Below are positions 20,140 to 28,254 of a DNA stretch of 64,000 bases, one piece after another. Source of the DNA: an uncultured Bacteroidota bacterium (GTDB lineage Bacteria > Bacteroidota > Bacteroidia > Bacteroidales > UBA12481); contig CAINOB010000014.1 in the NCBI GenBank assembly GCA_903851365.1, positions 1 to 64,000 on the forward strand, written 5' to 3'. Both the position numbers and the translations under genes were made by a program. The notes beneath the pieces were generated by a model. That model saw nothing but the letters and a program-made list of their open reading frames with translations, did not search any database and was not told the origin of the DNA. Every line of letters starts with the position of its first letter. Position 1 is the stretch's first letter.

Positions 20140-20635
20140 TCAAATTCAACAATCGGGACGGAGGTTGTTGATGCCTCTTTTATTTTTGATTTTTGCGGTG
20201 GGATTCTTTGCACCTGTTCAGGCTCAGCAAAAGCCACCGAAGCCAATCTCTGTCAGGGTATATATCATGCAAAGTCTTGATTTTGGAACTTTCTGTGTGG
20301 GTGCCGCCGGTGCAAAAACAGTTTCCGTTGATACTAATGGCCAGCGAACTTATTCAGGGAATGTTATCCTTCTGGGTAGTGGTTCCTCTGCAGCTCTGTT
20401 TATTGTTACTGCTTTGCCGGGAACCTTTATTCATGTTGATACAGGAAGACCCTCTCAATTAACAGGCCCTGGTGGTGCCATTCTCACCCTCACCCTTGGC
20501 AATTCCTATCCTGCTTCCCCGTTTGTTGCCATGGGCGATTATACCGGAGTGAATATTGGTGGGACTCTGAGTTTTAACGCAGCACCGGCCGGGTATTATT
20601 CCGGAACATTTTCAGTGATTTTCATGCAGGAATAA
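20132..20635 (+). CDS. DUF4402 domain pilin-like secreted protein (fourth copy)
   Basis: A 167-residue exported protein whose ATG lies inside the last codons of the giant adhesin (8-nt overlap), a sign of translational coupling. The signal peptide ends near PVQAQ|Q. DUF4402 features are SLDFGTFCVG about residue 50, a GNVILLGSGSS strand, IGGTLSFNA and the final GYYSGTFSVIF strand. It contains a single Cys (in TFCVG), which the three upstream copies lack in that motif. Position between adhesin and usher suggests a base or tip subunit; that role is inferred. Confidence 0.75.
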   Translation: MNSQIQQSGRRLLMPLLFLIFAVGFFAPVQAQQKPPKPISVRVYIMQSLDFGTFCVGAAGAKTVSVDTNGQRTYSGNVILLGSGSSAALFIVTALPGTFIHVDTGRPSQLTGPGGAILTLTLGNSYPASPFVAMGDYTGVNIGGTLSFNAAPAGYYSGTFSVIFMQE

Positions 20636-20646
20636 TTTTAACGAAT

Positions 20647-23214
20647 TTGGAAGTCGTTCGGAAATCATATAAATCCTTCTTTTTGCGATGGGTCTTTTGC
20701 CTATCGCTTTTCGTTTTATTCGCCGCTCCGGAAGCGGAGGCCCAGTCGGACATGGAGGAGATCGTGGTTAACTTAATGGTACAAAGAGTTGGCGGAATCG
20801 ATGTGCCGGCAGTATACCTCAATGAGAAGCTTTATCTGCCGGTTCAGGATATTTTCGATTTCCTGAAAATCAAGAACACACCGTCTCCGACTTATGACTC
20901 GATAGCTGGCTTTTTTATCAATCCGGAATCAAAATACGTGATCGATAAAATTCATAACCGGATTGTCTACAACAAAAAGGTGTATGATTTAAAACCGGAT
21001 GCCATGGTCCGTACCGAGACCGGTTTGTACCTCCGGTTAGATTATTTTGGGGAAGTCTTTGGATTGGATTGCATTTTCAACTTCCGAAGCCAATCAGTCA
21101 TTATGAATACCAAAATTGAACTGCCGGTGATACGCGATATGCGCCTGGAATTCATGCGCACCAATATTGTTAAAATGAAGGGGGAGGTTAAAGCCGACAC
21201 CACCTTTCCTGCCGGCCATCCGCTCTTCAAGTTTGGTATGGCGGATTGGGCCGTTACAGCAAATCAGGAGATTGGAGGCCAAACTCAGAGCCGGGTCAAC
21301 CTGGGACTTGGAGGGATTGTCGCGGGTGGCGAGGCAAAAGTTTTACTTCAGTATTCTGCAGGTCAGCCTTTCATTGAGAAATATCAGCAGTACCTGTGGC
21401 GCCTGGTTGACAATGACCGTAAAGTGTTTCGTCAGGTGAGTGCAGGTAAGATTGCATCGCAGGCAACCGCTTCCCTGTTTAATCCGGTAATCGGCGTACA
21501 GGTGACGAATGCGCCAACCACCTACCGGCGATCATTTGGCAGTTATACGCTTACTGACTATACCGAACCAGATTGGGCAGTGGAATTGTACGTTAACAAT
21601 GTGCTTGTGGATTATAAGAAAGCCGATGCTTCTGGCTTTTTTACTTTCGAGGTTCCCCTGATGTATGGTACAACTAATGTGCTTTTGCGTTTCTATGGAA
21701 CATTTGGGGAGGAACGGTCGAAGGAGCAAACCATAACCATTCCTTATAATTTTCTTCCGGCAAAAGAATTCCAGTATACGGCCAGTGCCGGTATGGTGGA
21801 GGATAGCCTCCATAGTCTGTTTTCCAGATTTAATGCCAACTATGGACTTGGCAAGTCAATGGCCATCGGAGCTGGGGTGGAATATCTTTCGTCGGTGACT
21901 TCAGGCAAGTTTATGCCATTCATTAATACTTCCATTCGTCTGGGTTCGAATATCTTATTTTCAGGAGATTATACCTACGGGGTAAGAGCAAAGGGAATTT
22001 TGAATTATCGCAATTCCAAGAATTTTCAGATTGAGTTGAATTACACCCGTTACGATCCAAATCAGACAGCCATCAATTTTAATTATCTCGAAGAGCGCAA
22101 AATATCGGTTTCCTTTCCGCTGAAAGCGCAGGGGTTTTCCATCTATTCACGGTTCTCCGGTTCTCAGAATATCATGCCCACCAACCAGTATTTTACCGTA
22201 GACTGGCTGCTGTCCGGTGTGCTTTTCGGAGTAAGCACCAACTTAACCACCTATGCGATGCTGGCCGACTTGTCGAATCCCTATATATACAGCAATCTCT
22301 CTCTTGGCGTTAGGCTGCCGGCTAAAATAACTTTCCGCCCCCAGGCACAGTTTGAATACTCCTCCATGCAATTCATGCTCGTGAAGGGCGAAGTGGAGAA
22401 GCAGTTTATGCGCAGAGGTTATATTAATGCATCTTACGAATATAATTTCAAGACCAGTCTCCAGAATATTCAGTTTGGATTCCGATATGAATTCGGAGGG
22501 GCACAAACCGCATTCAATTACCGGAAAAGTAATGCTTTGCATACTTTCTCAGAGACCGCCAGCGGTAGTCTGCTGGTCGACCCGAAAACAAAATATATGG
22601 GTGCCTCAAGCCGAACCAGTGTTGGCAAAGGAGGAATTATCATGATGCCGTTCCTCGATATTAACGGGAACAATAAGTACGATAAGGGTGAAACGAAAAT
22701 TCTCGGACTCAAGATCAGCATCAACGGGGGCCGGGTAGAGCAGAGCAGGCGCGATTCAGTCATCCGGATATTCGATCTGGAGCCTTACATGAGTTACCTG
22801 ATCGAACTGAACAGTTTCAGTTTTGATAATATTGCCTGGCAGATGCGGTTGAAAAATGTGCGGGTGGAGGTGGATCCAAACCAGTTCAAGCTGGTAGAAA
22901 TCCCAATCACCATTATGGGGGAAGGCGCTGGTGTGGTAACCCTCAGAGGTCCTGCCGGTGATAAGGGTCAGGGCAGGATTACTGTAAACTTCTATACAAA
23001 AGATGGCAAGTTCTTTGGCAAAACACTAACAGAACCCGATGGTTATTTCAGCTTCCTCGGACTGCCCGCAGGGTCATATATTGCCCGGATCGACCCCGAA
23101 CAAATGAAAAAGATAGGAATGACAGCCACGCCCGATGGCATACCGTTTTCGGTTAAACCGGGACCTGATGGTGATGTAAAAGACGGACTCGATTTTATAA
23201 TCAAATTGAATTAG
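20647..23214 (+). CDS. Usher-like outer-membrane protein of a chaperone-usher system
   Basis: The 855-residue frame has no ATG or GTG before the signal peptide. TTG at 20647 gives MEVVRKSYKSFFLRW and a cleavage near EAEAQ|S, 11 nt after the previous stop. Size matches ushers (about 800-900). A region around residues 293-370 reads like the usher core next to the plug: FGSYTLTDYTEPDWAVELYV, then GFFTFEVPLMYGTTNVLLR, then TITIPYNFLPAKEF and YTASAGMVED. In FimD-type ushers the same order is a surface-nozzle motif, a P-G-P-F strand and a VPYSSVP turn. The rest is alternating beta-barrel sequence. From about residue 666 it has a DINGNNKYDKGE motif and carboxypeptidase-regulatory-like beta domains, as in ushers with C-terminal periplasmic domains. 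A secretion and assembly pore for the DUF4402 subunits is inferred. Confidence 0.7.
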   Translation: MEVVRKSYKSFFLRWVFCLSLFVLFAAPEAEAQSDMEEIVVNLMVQRVGGIDVPAVYLNEKLYLPVQDIFDFLKIKNTPSPTYDSIAGFFINPESKYVIDKIHNRIVYNKKVYDLKPDAMVRTETGLYLRLDYFGEVFGLDCIFNFRSQSVIMNTKIELPVIRDMRLEFMRTNIVKMKGEVKADTTFPAGHPLFKFGMADWAVTANQEIGGQTQSRVNLGLGGIVAGGEAKVLLQYSAGQPFIEKYQQYLWRLVDNDRKVFRQVSAGKIASQATASLFNPVIGVQVTNAPTTYRRSFGSYTLTDYTEPDWAVELYVNNVLVDYKKADASGFFTFEVPLMYGTTNVLLRFYGTFGEERSKEQTITIPYNFLPAKEFQYTASAGMVEDSLHSLFSRFNANYGLGKSMAIGAGVEYLSSVTSGKFMPFINTSIRLGSNILFSGDYTYGVRAKGILNYRNSKNFQIELNYTRYDPNQTAINFNYLEERKISVSFPLKAQGFSIYSRFSGSQNIMPTNQYFTVDWLLSGVLFGVSTNLTTYAMLADLSNPYIYSNLSLGVRLPAKITFRPQAQFEYSSMQFMLVKGEVEKQFMRRGYINASYEYNFKTSLQNIQFGFRYEFGGAQTAFNYRKSNALHTFSETASGSLLVDPKTKYMGASSRTSVGKGGIIMMPFLDINGNNKYDKGETKILGLKISINGGRVEQSRRDSVIRIFDLEPYMSYLIELNSFSFDNIAWQMRLKNVRVEVDPNQFKLVEIPITIMGEGAGVVTLRGPAGDKGQGRITVNFYTKDGKFFGKTLTEPDGYFSFLGLPAGSYIARIDPEQMKKIGMTATPDGIPFSVKPGPDGDVKDGLDFIIKLN

Positions 23215-23224
23215 ATAATACCAA

Positions 23225-23266
23225 AACCCCCGGTTGAAACCGAAGAACCCCCGGTTGAAACCGGAG
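23225..23266 (+). repeat. Two 21-bp tandem repeats with short palindromes
   Basis: Units 23225-23245 and 23246-23266 share 18 leading bases (AACCCCCGGTTGAAACCG). Each contains a GGTT-GA-AACC palindrome, and the second can extend to about 8-9 bp. They sit in the 73-bp gap between two convergent genes, so a bidirectional transcript end or a REP-like element is likely. Confidence 0.6.
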
Positions 23267-23287
23267 GCTAATGATATTATTCTTTAA

Positions 23288-24454
23288 TCAATCCATCGGA
23301 ATATCGCTAGTACCCAGATTTAAAGGATATTTACCGTATTCCCTGACCAATTTGACCACGTAATCATAGTTTGCCGCTGAAACGGTGTTTGGGACAGAGT
23401 GGTCCGATTGAAAAATAAAACCACCACCTTTGGCAGCATTGAGCTTGCGCAGGACAATGTCCTTCAGCTCTTCCTGAGTGCAGTCGGCCCATTCCATAAC
23501 ATTCATGTTGCCGCAGAAACCCATCCGGTGCCCATACTGGTTTCGCAGCTCTACGACATCCAGACCGGCTTTGGCTTCGAGTGGATTATAGGCATCTATA
23601 CCCAGTTCAATGAAATCTTCAAATATCCTTTTAACATTCCCGCAGCCATGGTAAATTACCGGGATTCCGGCTTCATGGCACACATCAACCATTGCTTTGA
23701 TACCGGGTTTGAAATTTTCGCGCCAGAATTCAGGCGAAAAGAGCAGATCGTAGGTATAGGCAACGTCTCCCCAGATAACCATTCCATCGAGTAATCCGTT
23801 TGCAGCCTTTATTTGTGCTTTTGTGATGCCCAGCATGAATTCATTGATCCTGGCAATAAACGCTCCCATTTCATCCGGATACATCAGGCTCCATAATAGA
23901 GTATTCTCTGAACCGATTATGCGCCAGAGTGTTTCATGGCCTTCGCAGACGCTTCCATAAACAGGAAAATTAGGCCAGATAGATTTTACAGTCTCGATCC
24001 ATGCCGGGGTATTTCTTGAAAACCCGTCGCCCATACCGCCCAATTGATTGTCGCCATTGCTGAAATATCGCCTGTCGTCCCAGGGATCATCGAACTTAAA
24101 ATCTTTCAGCATTTCGATCTCATTGGTCAGGAACCGGTCGAACCGGGGCATCGGATCAACATATATTTTGGTGATAATTGCTTCAAAACCAGTTTTTACC
24201 GTAATCCGTTCATCGGTTTCTTCAATAACCTCAAAAGGCATAATATGCGGATCCATATTTGGAACGGTTACCTGCCAGTCGAGGTCGTAGTAATCATAAG
24301 GAGATGCATCCGCAGGCAGATTTAGTTCCTTGCGCCACCTTTCCAGGAAACTCCCCCAAAAAAGGTCGCTCACCGGCACGCGGTCGGCTTCCTCATGACG
24401 GAGGGTCTTATTCATCCTGTCCAACTTCTTCAGGCAGTTCGCGGTGCGTTCCAT
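23288..24454 (-). CDS. Uroporphyrinogen decarboxylase (URO-D) family protein, methyltransferase-like
   Basis: A 388-residue soluble protein with no signal peptide. It opens with the family motif LRHEEADRVPVSD (residues 18-30), which allows either ATG1 or the ATG at residue 14 as start. A YHGCGN motif near residue 269 supplies the H-x-C metal ligands seen in the corrinoid methyltransferase branch (MtaA/CmuA type). Later FQSDHSVPNTV matches the conserved C-terminal segment. Haem-pathway HemE is unlikely, since the protein is longer and no haem genes are nearby. Methyl transfer from an unknown substrate is possible, but no corrinoid protein gene is present here. It is transcribed alone, divergently from the FISUMP lipoprotein. 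Confidence 0.75.
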   Translation of the reverse strand: MERTANCLKKLDRMNKTLRHEEADRVPVSDLFWGSFLERWRKELNLPADASPYDYYDLDWQVTVPNMDPHIMPFEVIEETDERITVKTGFEAIITKIYVDPMPRFDRFLTNEIEMLKDFKFDDPWDDRRYFSNGDNQLGGMGDGFSRNTPAWIETVKSIWPNFPVYGSVCEGHETLWRIIGSENTLLWSLMYPDEMGAFIARINEFMLGITKAQIKAANGLLDGMVIWGDVAYTYDLLFSPEFWRENFKPGIKAMVDVCHEAGIPVIYHGCGNVKRIFEDFIELGIDAYNPLEAKAGLDVVELRNQYGHRMGFCGNMNVMEWADCTQEELKDIVLRKLNAAKGGGFIFQSDHSVPNTVSAANYDYVVKLVREYGKYPLNLGTSDIPMD

Positions 24455-24472
24455 AGAATTGTATTAGTTGTC

Positions 24473-24480
24473 CAAATATA
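24473..24480 (-). promoter_or_regulatory. Candidate -7 element for the URO-D family gene
   Basis: On the minus strand this reads TATATTTG, an exact TAnnTTTG match, 18 nt before the URO-D start codon. The -33 element is not convincing. Confidence 0.45.
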
Positions 24481-24517
24481 CAAAACCAACGCATACCAAG
24501 GTGATATAGAGAAACGT

Positions 24518-24525
24518 TACCTTTG
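24518..24525 (+). promoter_or_regulatory. Candidate -7 element for the FISUMP lipoprotein gene
   Basis: TACCTTTG is an exact TAnnTTTG match, ending 4 nt before the ATG at 24530. Transcription would begin at or next to the start codon, so a leaderless mRNA is possible. Confidence 0.4.
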
Positions 24526-24529
24526 TATC

Positions 24530-25204
24530 ATGAAAAGCTATGTCACTTTTTACCGCTCCTTGTCTTCCGTTTCACGTCTAACGATCTTTCTTTCGATTTT
24601 CTTTCTCGCAGCTTGCAATAGTATCGAGCCGCTGACCGATGTCGATGGCCATTTTACGGATGCCCGTGATGGTAAGACATATGCCTATGTAAATATTGGC
24701 ACACAGACCTGGATGGCTGAAAATATGCGATATAATCTGACCGATAGTACAGGCTGGTGGTGCTATAATGCTGCCGAGGGTAATTGCGATACTTATGGGC
24801 GGCTTTATAATTGGGCGTATGCTATGAAGGTTTGTCCCGCCGGTTGGCACTTGCCCTCCGATGCGGAATGGAAGAAACTGGAAATCTTCGCGGGCATGCA
24901 AGCATCAGATGCGGATAGTCTGGATTGGCGTATTTCAGGCGCCGTAGGCATCGCGCTTAAAGCCAGAAAAGGTTGGAACTCGGGAGGGACCGGCGAAAAT
25001 ACGGTTCGTTTCAGCGCCATCCCTTCCGGTATCTATGAGGATAATACTTATAGTTTCATTGGCGATCTCACCAGTTTCTGGTCCTCCTCTTATACTGATG
25101 AAACACACGCCTGGGGCCGTGGACTCATCTATCACGCTGAAGGAGTCTATCGCTGGAAATACACCAAAACCAGCGGATTCTCAGTCAGATGTGTTAAAAA
25201 CTAG
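24530..25204 (+). CDS. FISUMP domain lipoprotein
   Basis: I chose the ATG at 24530 (224 residues) over a longer frame from 24395. It opens with a lipoprotein signal and a FLAAC lipobox (Cys29), and the extra upstream part would overlap the divergent URO-D gene. The mature part begins FTDARDGKTYAYVNIGTQTW and MAENMRYN. It continues with YGRLYNWAYAMKVCPAGWHL, PSDAEW, and a final FWSSSYT ... SGFSVRCVKN. This is the Fibrobacter succinogenes major paralogous (FISUMP) domain, related in pattern to C-type-lectin-fold SUMF1/DUF1566 proteins. Role at the cell surface is unknown; carbohydrate or protein binding is a guess. Confidence 0.85.
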   Translation: MKSYVTFYRSLSSVSRLTIFLSIFFLAACNSIEPLTDVDGHFTDARDGKTYAYVNIGTQTWMAENMRYNLTDSTGWWCYNAAEGNCDTYGRLYNWAYAMKVCPAGWHLPSDAEWKKLEIFAGMQASDADSLDWRISGAVGIALKARKGWNSGGTGENTVRFSAIPSGIYEDNTYSFIGDLTSFWSSSYTDETHAWGRGLIYHAEGVYRWKYTKTSGFSVRCVKN

Positions 25205-25260
25205 GGCTTTAATTGCATTATAGATTTTCTTTTATTTACTTTCCCGTCGGGGAGAGAAAT

Positions 25261-26016
25261 ATGAATAAGAAAATCATCAGGCGTTCCCATTTCTATGGGG
25301 TCATTTCTGTGGCCGTATTTTTCCTGTTGTATTTATTTACTTCGATATGTGTGCTGATGGTTTTGCTTGTTGCAGCTGTCAACTGGAAAAAGCCTATCAG
25401 AAGGATCATGAGATTCTGGGCGCGGACCATCTTTCTTTTATTAGGCAAACGACTCCGGATTTCCGGTATGGAGAATATCGATAAGGATAAAAATTATATC
25501 CTGCTCGCCAATCATGCCAGCCTTTTCGATATCATGGCTATCCTCTCGTTTTATCCGGGTGTTTCCTGGTTTGGCCGGGAACGCCTGCTCAATGTTCCCC
25601 TGTTTGGCCGGGTGCTGAAGCTTACCCATTATGTACCGATGAAAACAGGCGATCTGCGCAATACCAAGGAGATGCTCAGCCACCTGCTCAGTAAGTCGGG
25701 CACTCAAACTATCGCTATATTCCCGGAAGGCACCCGCACTACCGATGGTCATATCAACCGGTTTCATAAAGGATTTGTACATATTCTCAAGGCTACCGAA
25801 ATGAGTGTTTTACCTGTTACACTCAATGGATTCTTTTTGTTAAAACCAAAGAACCGGTTTTCTATCAATTTTGAATCGAAAGTGGAGGTAGTAATCCATA
25901 AACCCATTGAATGGGAAGAATTTGAGGCACACGATGACCACGCCATCCTGAATAAAGTGAAGGTGGTTATTGAATCAGCATATAACCGATCAGACAATAA
26001 TAAATTGGCTTACTGA
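25261..26016 (+). CDS. plsC: 1-acyl-sn-glycerol-3-phosphate acyltransferase (PlsC family)
   Basis: A 251-residue membrane-associated acyltransferase. The ATG at 25261 follows a GGGGAGAG ribosome site; an in-frame start at 25213 would add 16 residues without support. A hydrophobic N-terminal stretch (about residues 10-40) precedes the catalytic NHASLFD (N-H-x4-D) motif and the substrate-binding FPEGTRT motif. It transfers an acyl chain to lysophosphatidic acid to make phosphatidic acid in phospholipid synthesis. Its stop overlaps the next ATG by one base, so it is coupled to a lipid kinase gene. Another PlsC-like acyltransferase specificity cannot be excluded. Confidence 0.85.
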   Translation: MNKKIIRRSHFYGVISVAVFFLLYLFTSICVLMVLLVAAVNWKKPIRRIMRFWARTIFLLLGKRLRISGMENIDKDKNYILLANHASLFDIMAILSFYPGVSWFGRERLLNVPLFGRVLKLTHYVPMKTGDLRNTKEMLSHLLSKSGTQTIAIFPEGTRTTDGHINRFHKGFVHILKATEMSVLPVTLNGFFLLKPKNRFSINFESKVEVVIHKPIEWEEFEAHDDHAILNKVKVVIESAYNRSDNNKLAY

Positions 26017-26957
26017 TGACACAACCAGCTACAAATCAAGAAAGATGGATGTTTATTGTAAACCCCATCGCAGGCAATGGATTCGCAAAAAAGTATGAAT
26101 CCACCGTTGAAGAAATGATTCACAAAAACGGAATCGATGCTGATGTGGTTTACACCGAATATTCCGGTCATGCCACTGAACTCTCCGAATTAGCGGCAGT
26201 AAAGGGCTATAAATATATTATTGGAGTTGGCGGCGACGGAACCATTAATGAGATAGCCAGGCCTCTGATTGGAAATATGGATGTTGTAGCTGGCGTTATT
26301 CCCGCCGGGACAGGAAATGATTTTATCCAGATCCTTGGATTTCCGAACCGGTTTGACGAATCCCACTGGAAAACCTTTTTTGAGTGTCATACCATGGCTA
26401 TGGATGTAGGTTCATGCAATGGAAAGTATTTTCTGAACGGCATGGGCCTTGGTTTTGATGCCCAGGTAGCTGCCGAAAATTATATTGAACCCGGAAAAGT
26501 TAAACTGGGCGGACAGTATAAATATATTTGGCATATCGTAAAAACCCTCCTTTTCTTTAAGGAGAAACAAATGACCCAGATATCCGGAGATCAGCGAAGC
26601 CGATCGACCTGCTTTATGAATACCGTTGCTATTGGCCGCAGATTTGCAGGCAGTTTTTTCATCACCCCGCGAGCAATTGCGAATGATGGCCTTTTAGATG
26701 TATGCAATGTTAAAAAGCTAAACCTGTTTCAGCGGTTCAACATACTATTAAAAGTTCCAAAAGGCACCCATATCAACGACCCTAAGGTTGACTACCATCA
26801 AACAGCCCAGATTGCCATTGAATTTGATAAAAAAGTTCCTTTTCACGTTGATGGTGAACTCAACTTTGCTCAAAAGTTTGATATTCGATTAATTCCTGGT
26901 GCCCTGAACATGATTTACAATCCAAAAGGCAACCATTTTTTCAACCGGGATTTATAG
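26016..26957 (+). CDS. Diacylglycerol kinase family lipid kinase
   Basis: A 313-residue cytoplasmic protein of the DgkB/YegS type. It shows the family blocks in order: WMFIVNPIAGNGFAKK, the nucleotide-binding GVGGDGTINEIARPL, the PAGTGNDF motif, and the C-terminal NDGLLDVCNV and VPFHVDGE. Such enzymes phosphorylate diacylglycerol or a related lipid. The one-base overlap (TGATG) with the PlsC gene supports joint action in phosphatidic acid metabolism. The exact lipid substrate is not visible from sequence. Confidence 0.88.
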   Translation: MTQPATNQERWMFIVNPIAGNGFAKKYESTVEEMIHKNGIDADVVYTEYSGHATELSELAAVKGYKYIIGVGGDGTINEIARPLIGNMDVVAGVIPAGTGNDFIQILGFPNRFDESHWKTFFECHTMAMDVGSCNGKYFLNGMGLGFDAQVAAENYIEPGKVKLGGQYKYIWHIVKTLLFFKEKQMTQISGDQRSRSTCFMNTVAIGRRFAGSFFITPRAIANDGLLDVCNVKKLNLFQRFNILLKVPKGTHINDPKVDYHQTAQIAIEFDKKVPFHVDGELNFAQKFDIRLIPGALNMIYNPKGNHFFNRDL

Positions 26958-27049
26958 CCGACCAGACTTTGATTTTTTTCGGGTTGTATTGCATTATATA
27001 ATTATGAAAATAATTGTATATATTTCCCCCTACCTAATCAATCTAAGCT

Positions 27050-27508
27050 ATGCCTCCACAAATAAAGCGGCTTGCTTTGCTCTTTGTCCTTTTTATAGGG
27101 CTGTTTTTGACTTTAAAATATTTTCTGACACCCAAGTCGTTCGGTGAATTCGGACATTACCGCGGCCTTGCTCTTGAAGAGGGTAAGCTGAAGGTTCCTG
27201 AGTATACCGGACAGAAAGCTTGTGCCGAATGTCACGACGATATGATGGTCCTGAAAATGGCTAATGAGCATGCATCCCTGTCCTGCGAAACGTGCCACGG
27301 TGCGGGTCGTATCCACATCAGTTCAGTAGATTCAGTTGTTGTATCACCCCCAAAGCCCAATACCCGGGAGTTTTGCGGAATCTGCCATGCGAAGAATGCT
27401 GCCCGTAAGGCCGATAACATCAAGCAGATAGATCTGAAAGAACATAATAAGGGTGAGCTATGTACTAAATGTCATAATCCACACAGCCCATGGCAAGAGA
27501 CGAAGTAA
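27050..27508 (+). CDS. Membrane-anchored tetraheme c-type cytochrome
   Basis: A 152-residue protein with an N-terminal membrane anchor (about residues 7-25) and four CxxCH haem sites: C58-H62 (CAECH), C79-H83 (CETCH), C109-H113 (CGICH) and C138-H142 (CTKCH). Extra His residues could be distal ligands. It belongs to the cytochrome c3/NapC-NrfH-like group by size and spacing and should sit on the outer face of the inner membrane. It overlaps the FeS subunit gene by 19 nt, so the two and the NrfD subunit form one unit. It would pass electrons between a quinol-linked membrane subunit and a periplasmic partner not coded here. Confidence 0.85.
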   Translation: MPPQIKRLALLFVLFIGLFLTLKYFLTPKSFGEFGHYRGLALEEGKLKVPEYTGQKACAECHDDMMVLKMANEHASLSCETCHGAGRIHISSVDSVVVSPPKPNTREFCGICHAKNAARKADNIKQIDLKEHNKGELCTKCHNPHSPWQETK

Positions 27509-28254
27509 AATCAAGACGCGACTTTTTAAGCAAGGCTGCCATGGTAGCCGGGGGCTTATTTATATCCGCTGGAGCAAGTCCTTTTGCTTCATTGCTCTAT
27601 GCCACCGAACGCAAGAGTAAAACTGGTCCGTGGTATGGTATGGGCATCGACCTGGAAAAATGCATTGGCTGTGGTCGTTGTGCCGATGCCTGTAAAACGG
27701 AAAACAATGTTCCCCGCGAACCTTTCTTTTTTCGCACCTGGGTGGAGCAATATACAATCCTCAACGATGGTACCGTTCATGTTGAATCGCCAAACGGAGG
27801 AATCGACGGGTTCAGTCAGAAGTTTCCCGATGAGGAAATTTTCAAGTCGTTTTTTGTACCCAAAATGTGCAACCATTGTGCAAAATCACCCTGTACTCAG
27901 GTTTGTCCTGTAGGAGCGACATTTACCAGTCCGGAAGGACTTTCGCTGGTCGATCCCACCTATTGCCTGGGTTGCCGTTATTGCGTTCAGGCCTGTCCTT
28001 ACGGATGCCGTTATATCCATCCGGTTACTCATGTTGTGGATAAATGTACCATGTGTTATCACCGGATCACCAAAGGATTGCTTCCCGCATGTGTCGAGGT
28101 TTGCCCAAAACATGCCAAGATTTTTGGTGATCTCAATGATCCCAAGAGCGAGCTCGTCAAGTTCATGAAAGATCATTCCTGGCAGGTTCTTAAACCCCAC
28201 ATGAACACGGAACCGAAAGTCTTCTACAATCAACTAAGGGCGGAGGTAAGATAA
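27490..28254 (+). CDS. Tat-exported four-cluster ferredoxin-like subunit (NrfC/PsrB type)
   Basis: A 254-residue protein. The N-terminus carries a twin-arginine signal (SRRDFLSKAAM, Arg9-Arg10, then a hydrophobic stretch). Sixteen Cys fit four [4Fe-4S] clusters: C58/61/64/68, C127/130/135/139, C159/162/165/169 and C186/189/201/205. This arrangement is that of the electron-transfer subunits NrfC, PsrB and DmsB. It lies between a tetraheme cytochrome and an NrfD-type membrane subunit, with overlaps on both sides (19 nt and 1 nt). It therefore should relay electrons in a periplasm-facing quinone-linked complex. No molybdopterin catalytic subunit is coded in the window. Confidence 0.88.
   Translation: MARDEVKSRRDFLSKAAMVAGGLFISAGASPFASLLYATERKSKTGPWYGMGIDLEKCIGCGRCADACKTENNVPREPFFFRTWVEQYTILNDGTVHVESPNGGIDGFSQKFPDEEIFKSFFVPKMCNHCAKSPCTQVCPVGATFTSPEGLSLVDPTYCLGCRYCVQACPYGCRYIHPVTHVVDKCTMCYHRITKGLLPACVEVCPKHAKIFGDLNDPKSELVKFMKDHSWQVLKPHMNTEPKVFYNQLRAEVR

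Noticed and set aside
23288-24454. Assignment as HemE of haem synthesis
   Set aside because: Longer than HemE, with an H-x-C motif of the methyltransferase branch and no haem genes around it.
24395-24529. Upstream extension of the FISUMP lipoprotein frame
   Set aside because: It overlaps the divergent URO-D start and would bury the lipoprotein signal; the ATG at 24530 fits.
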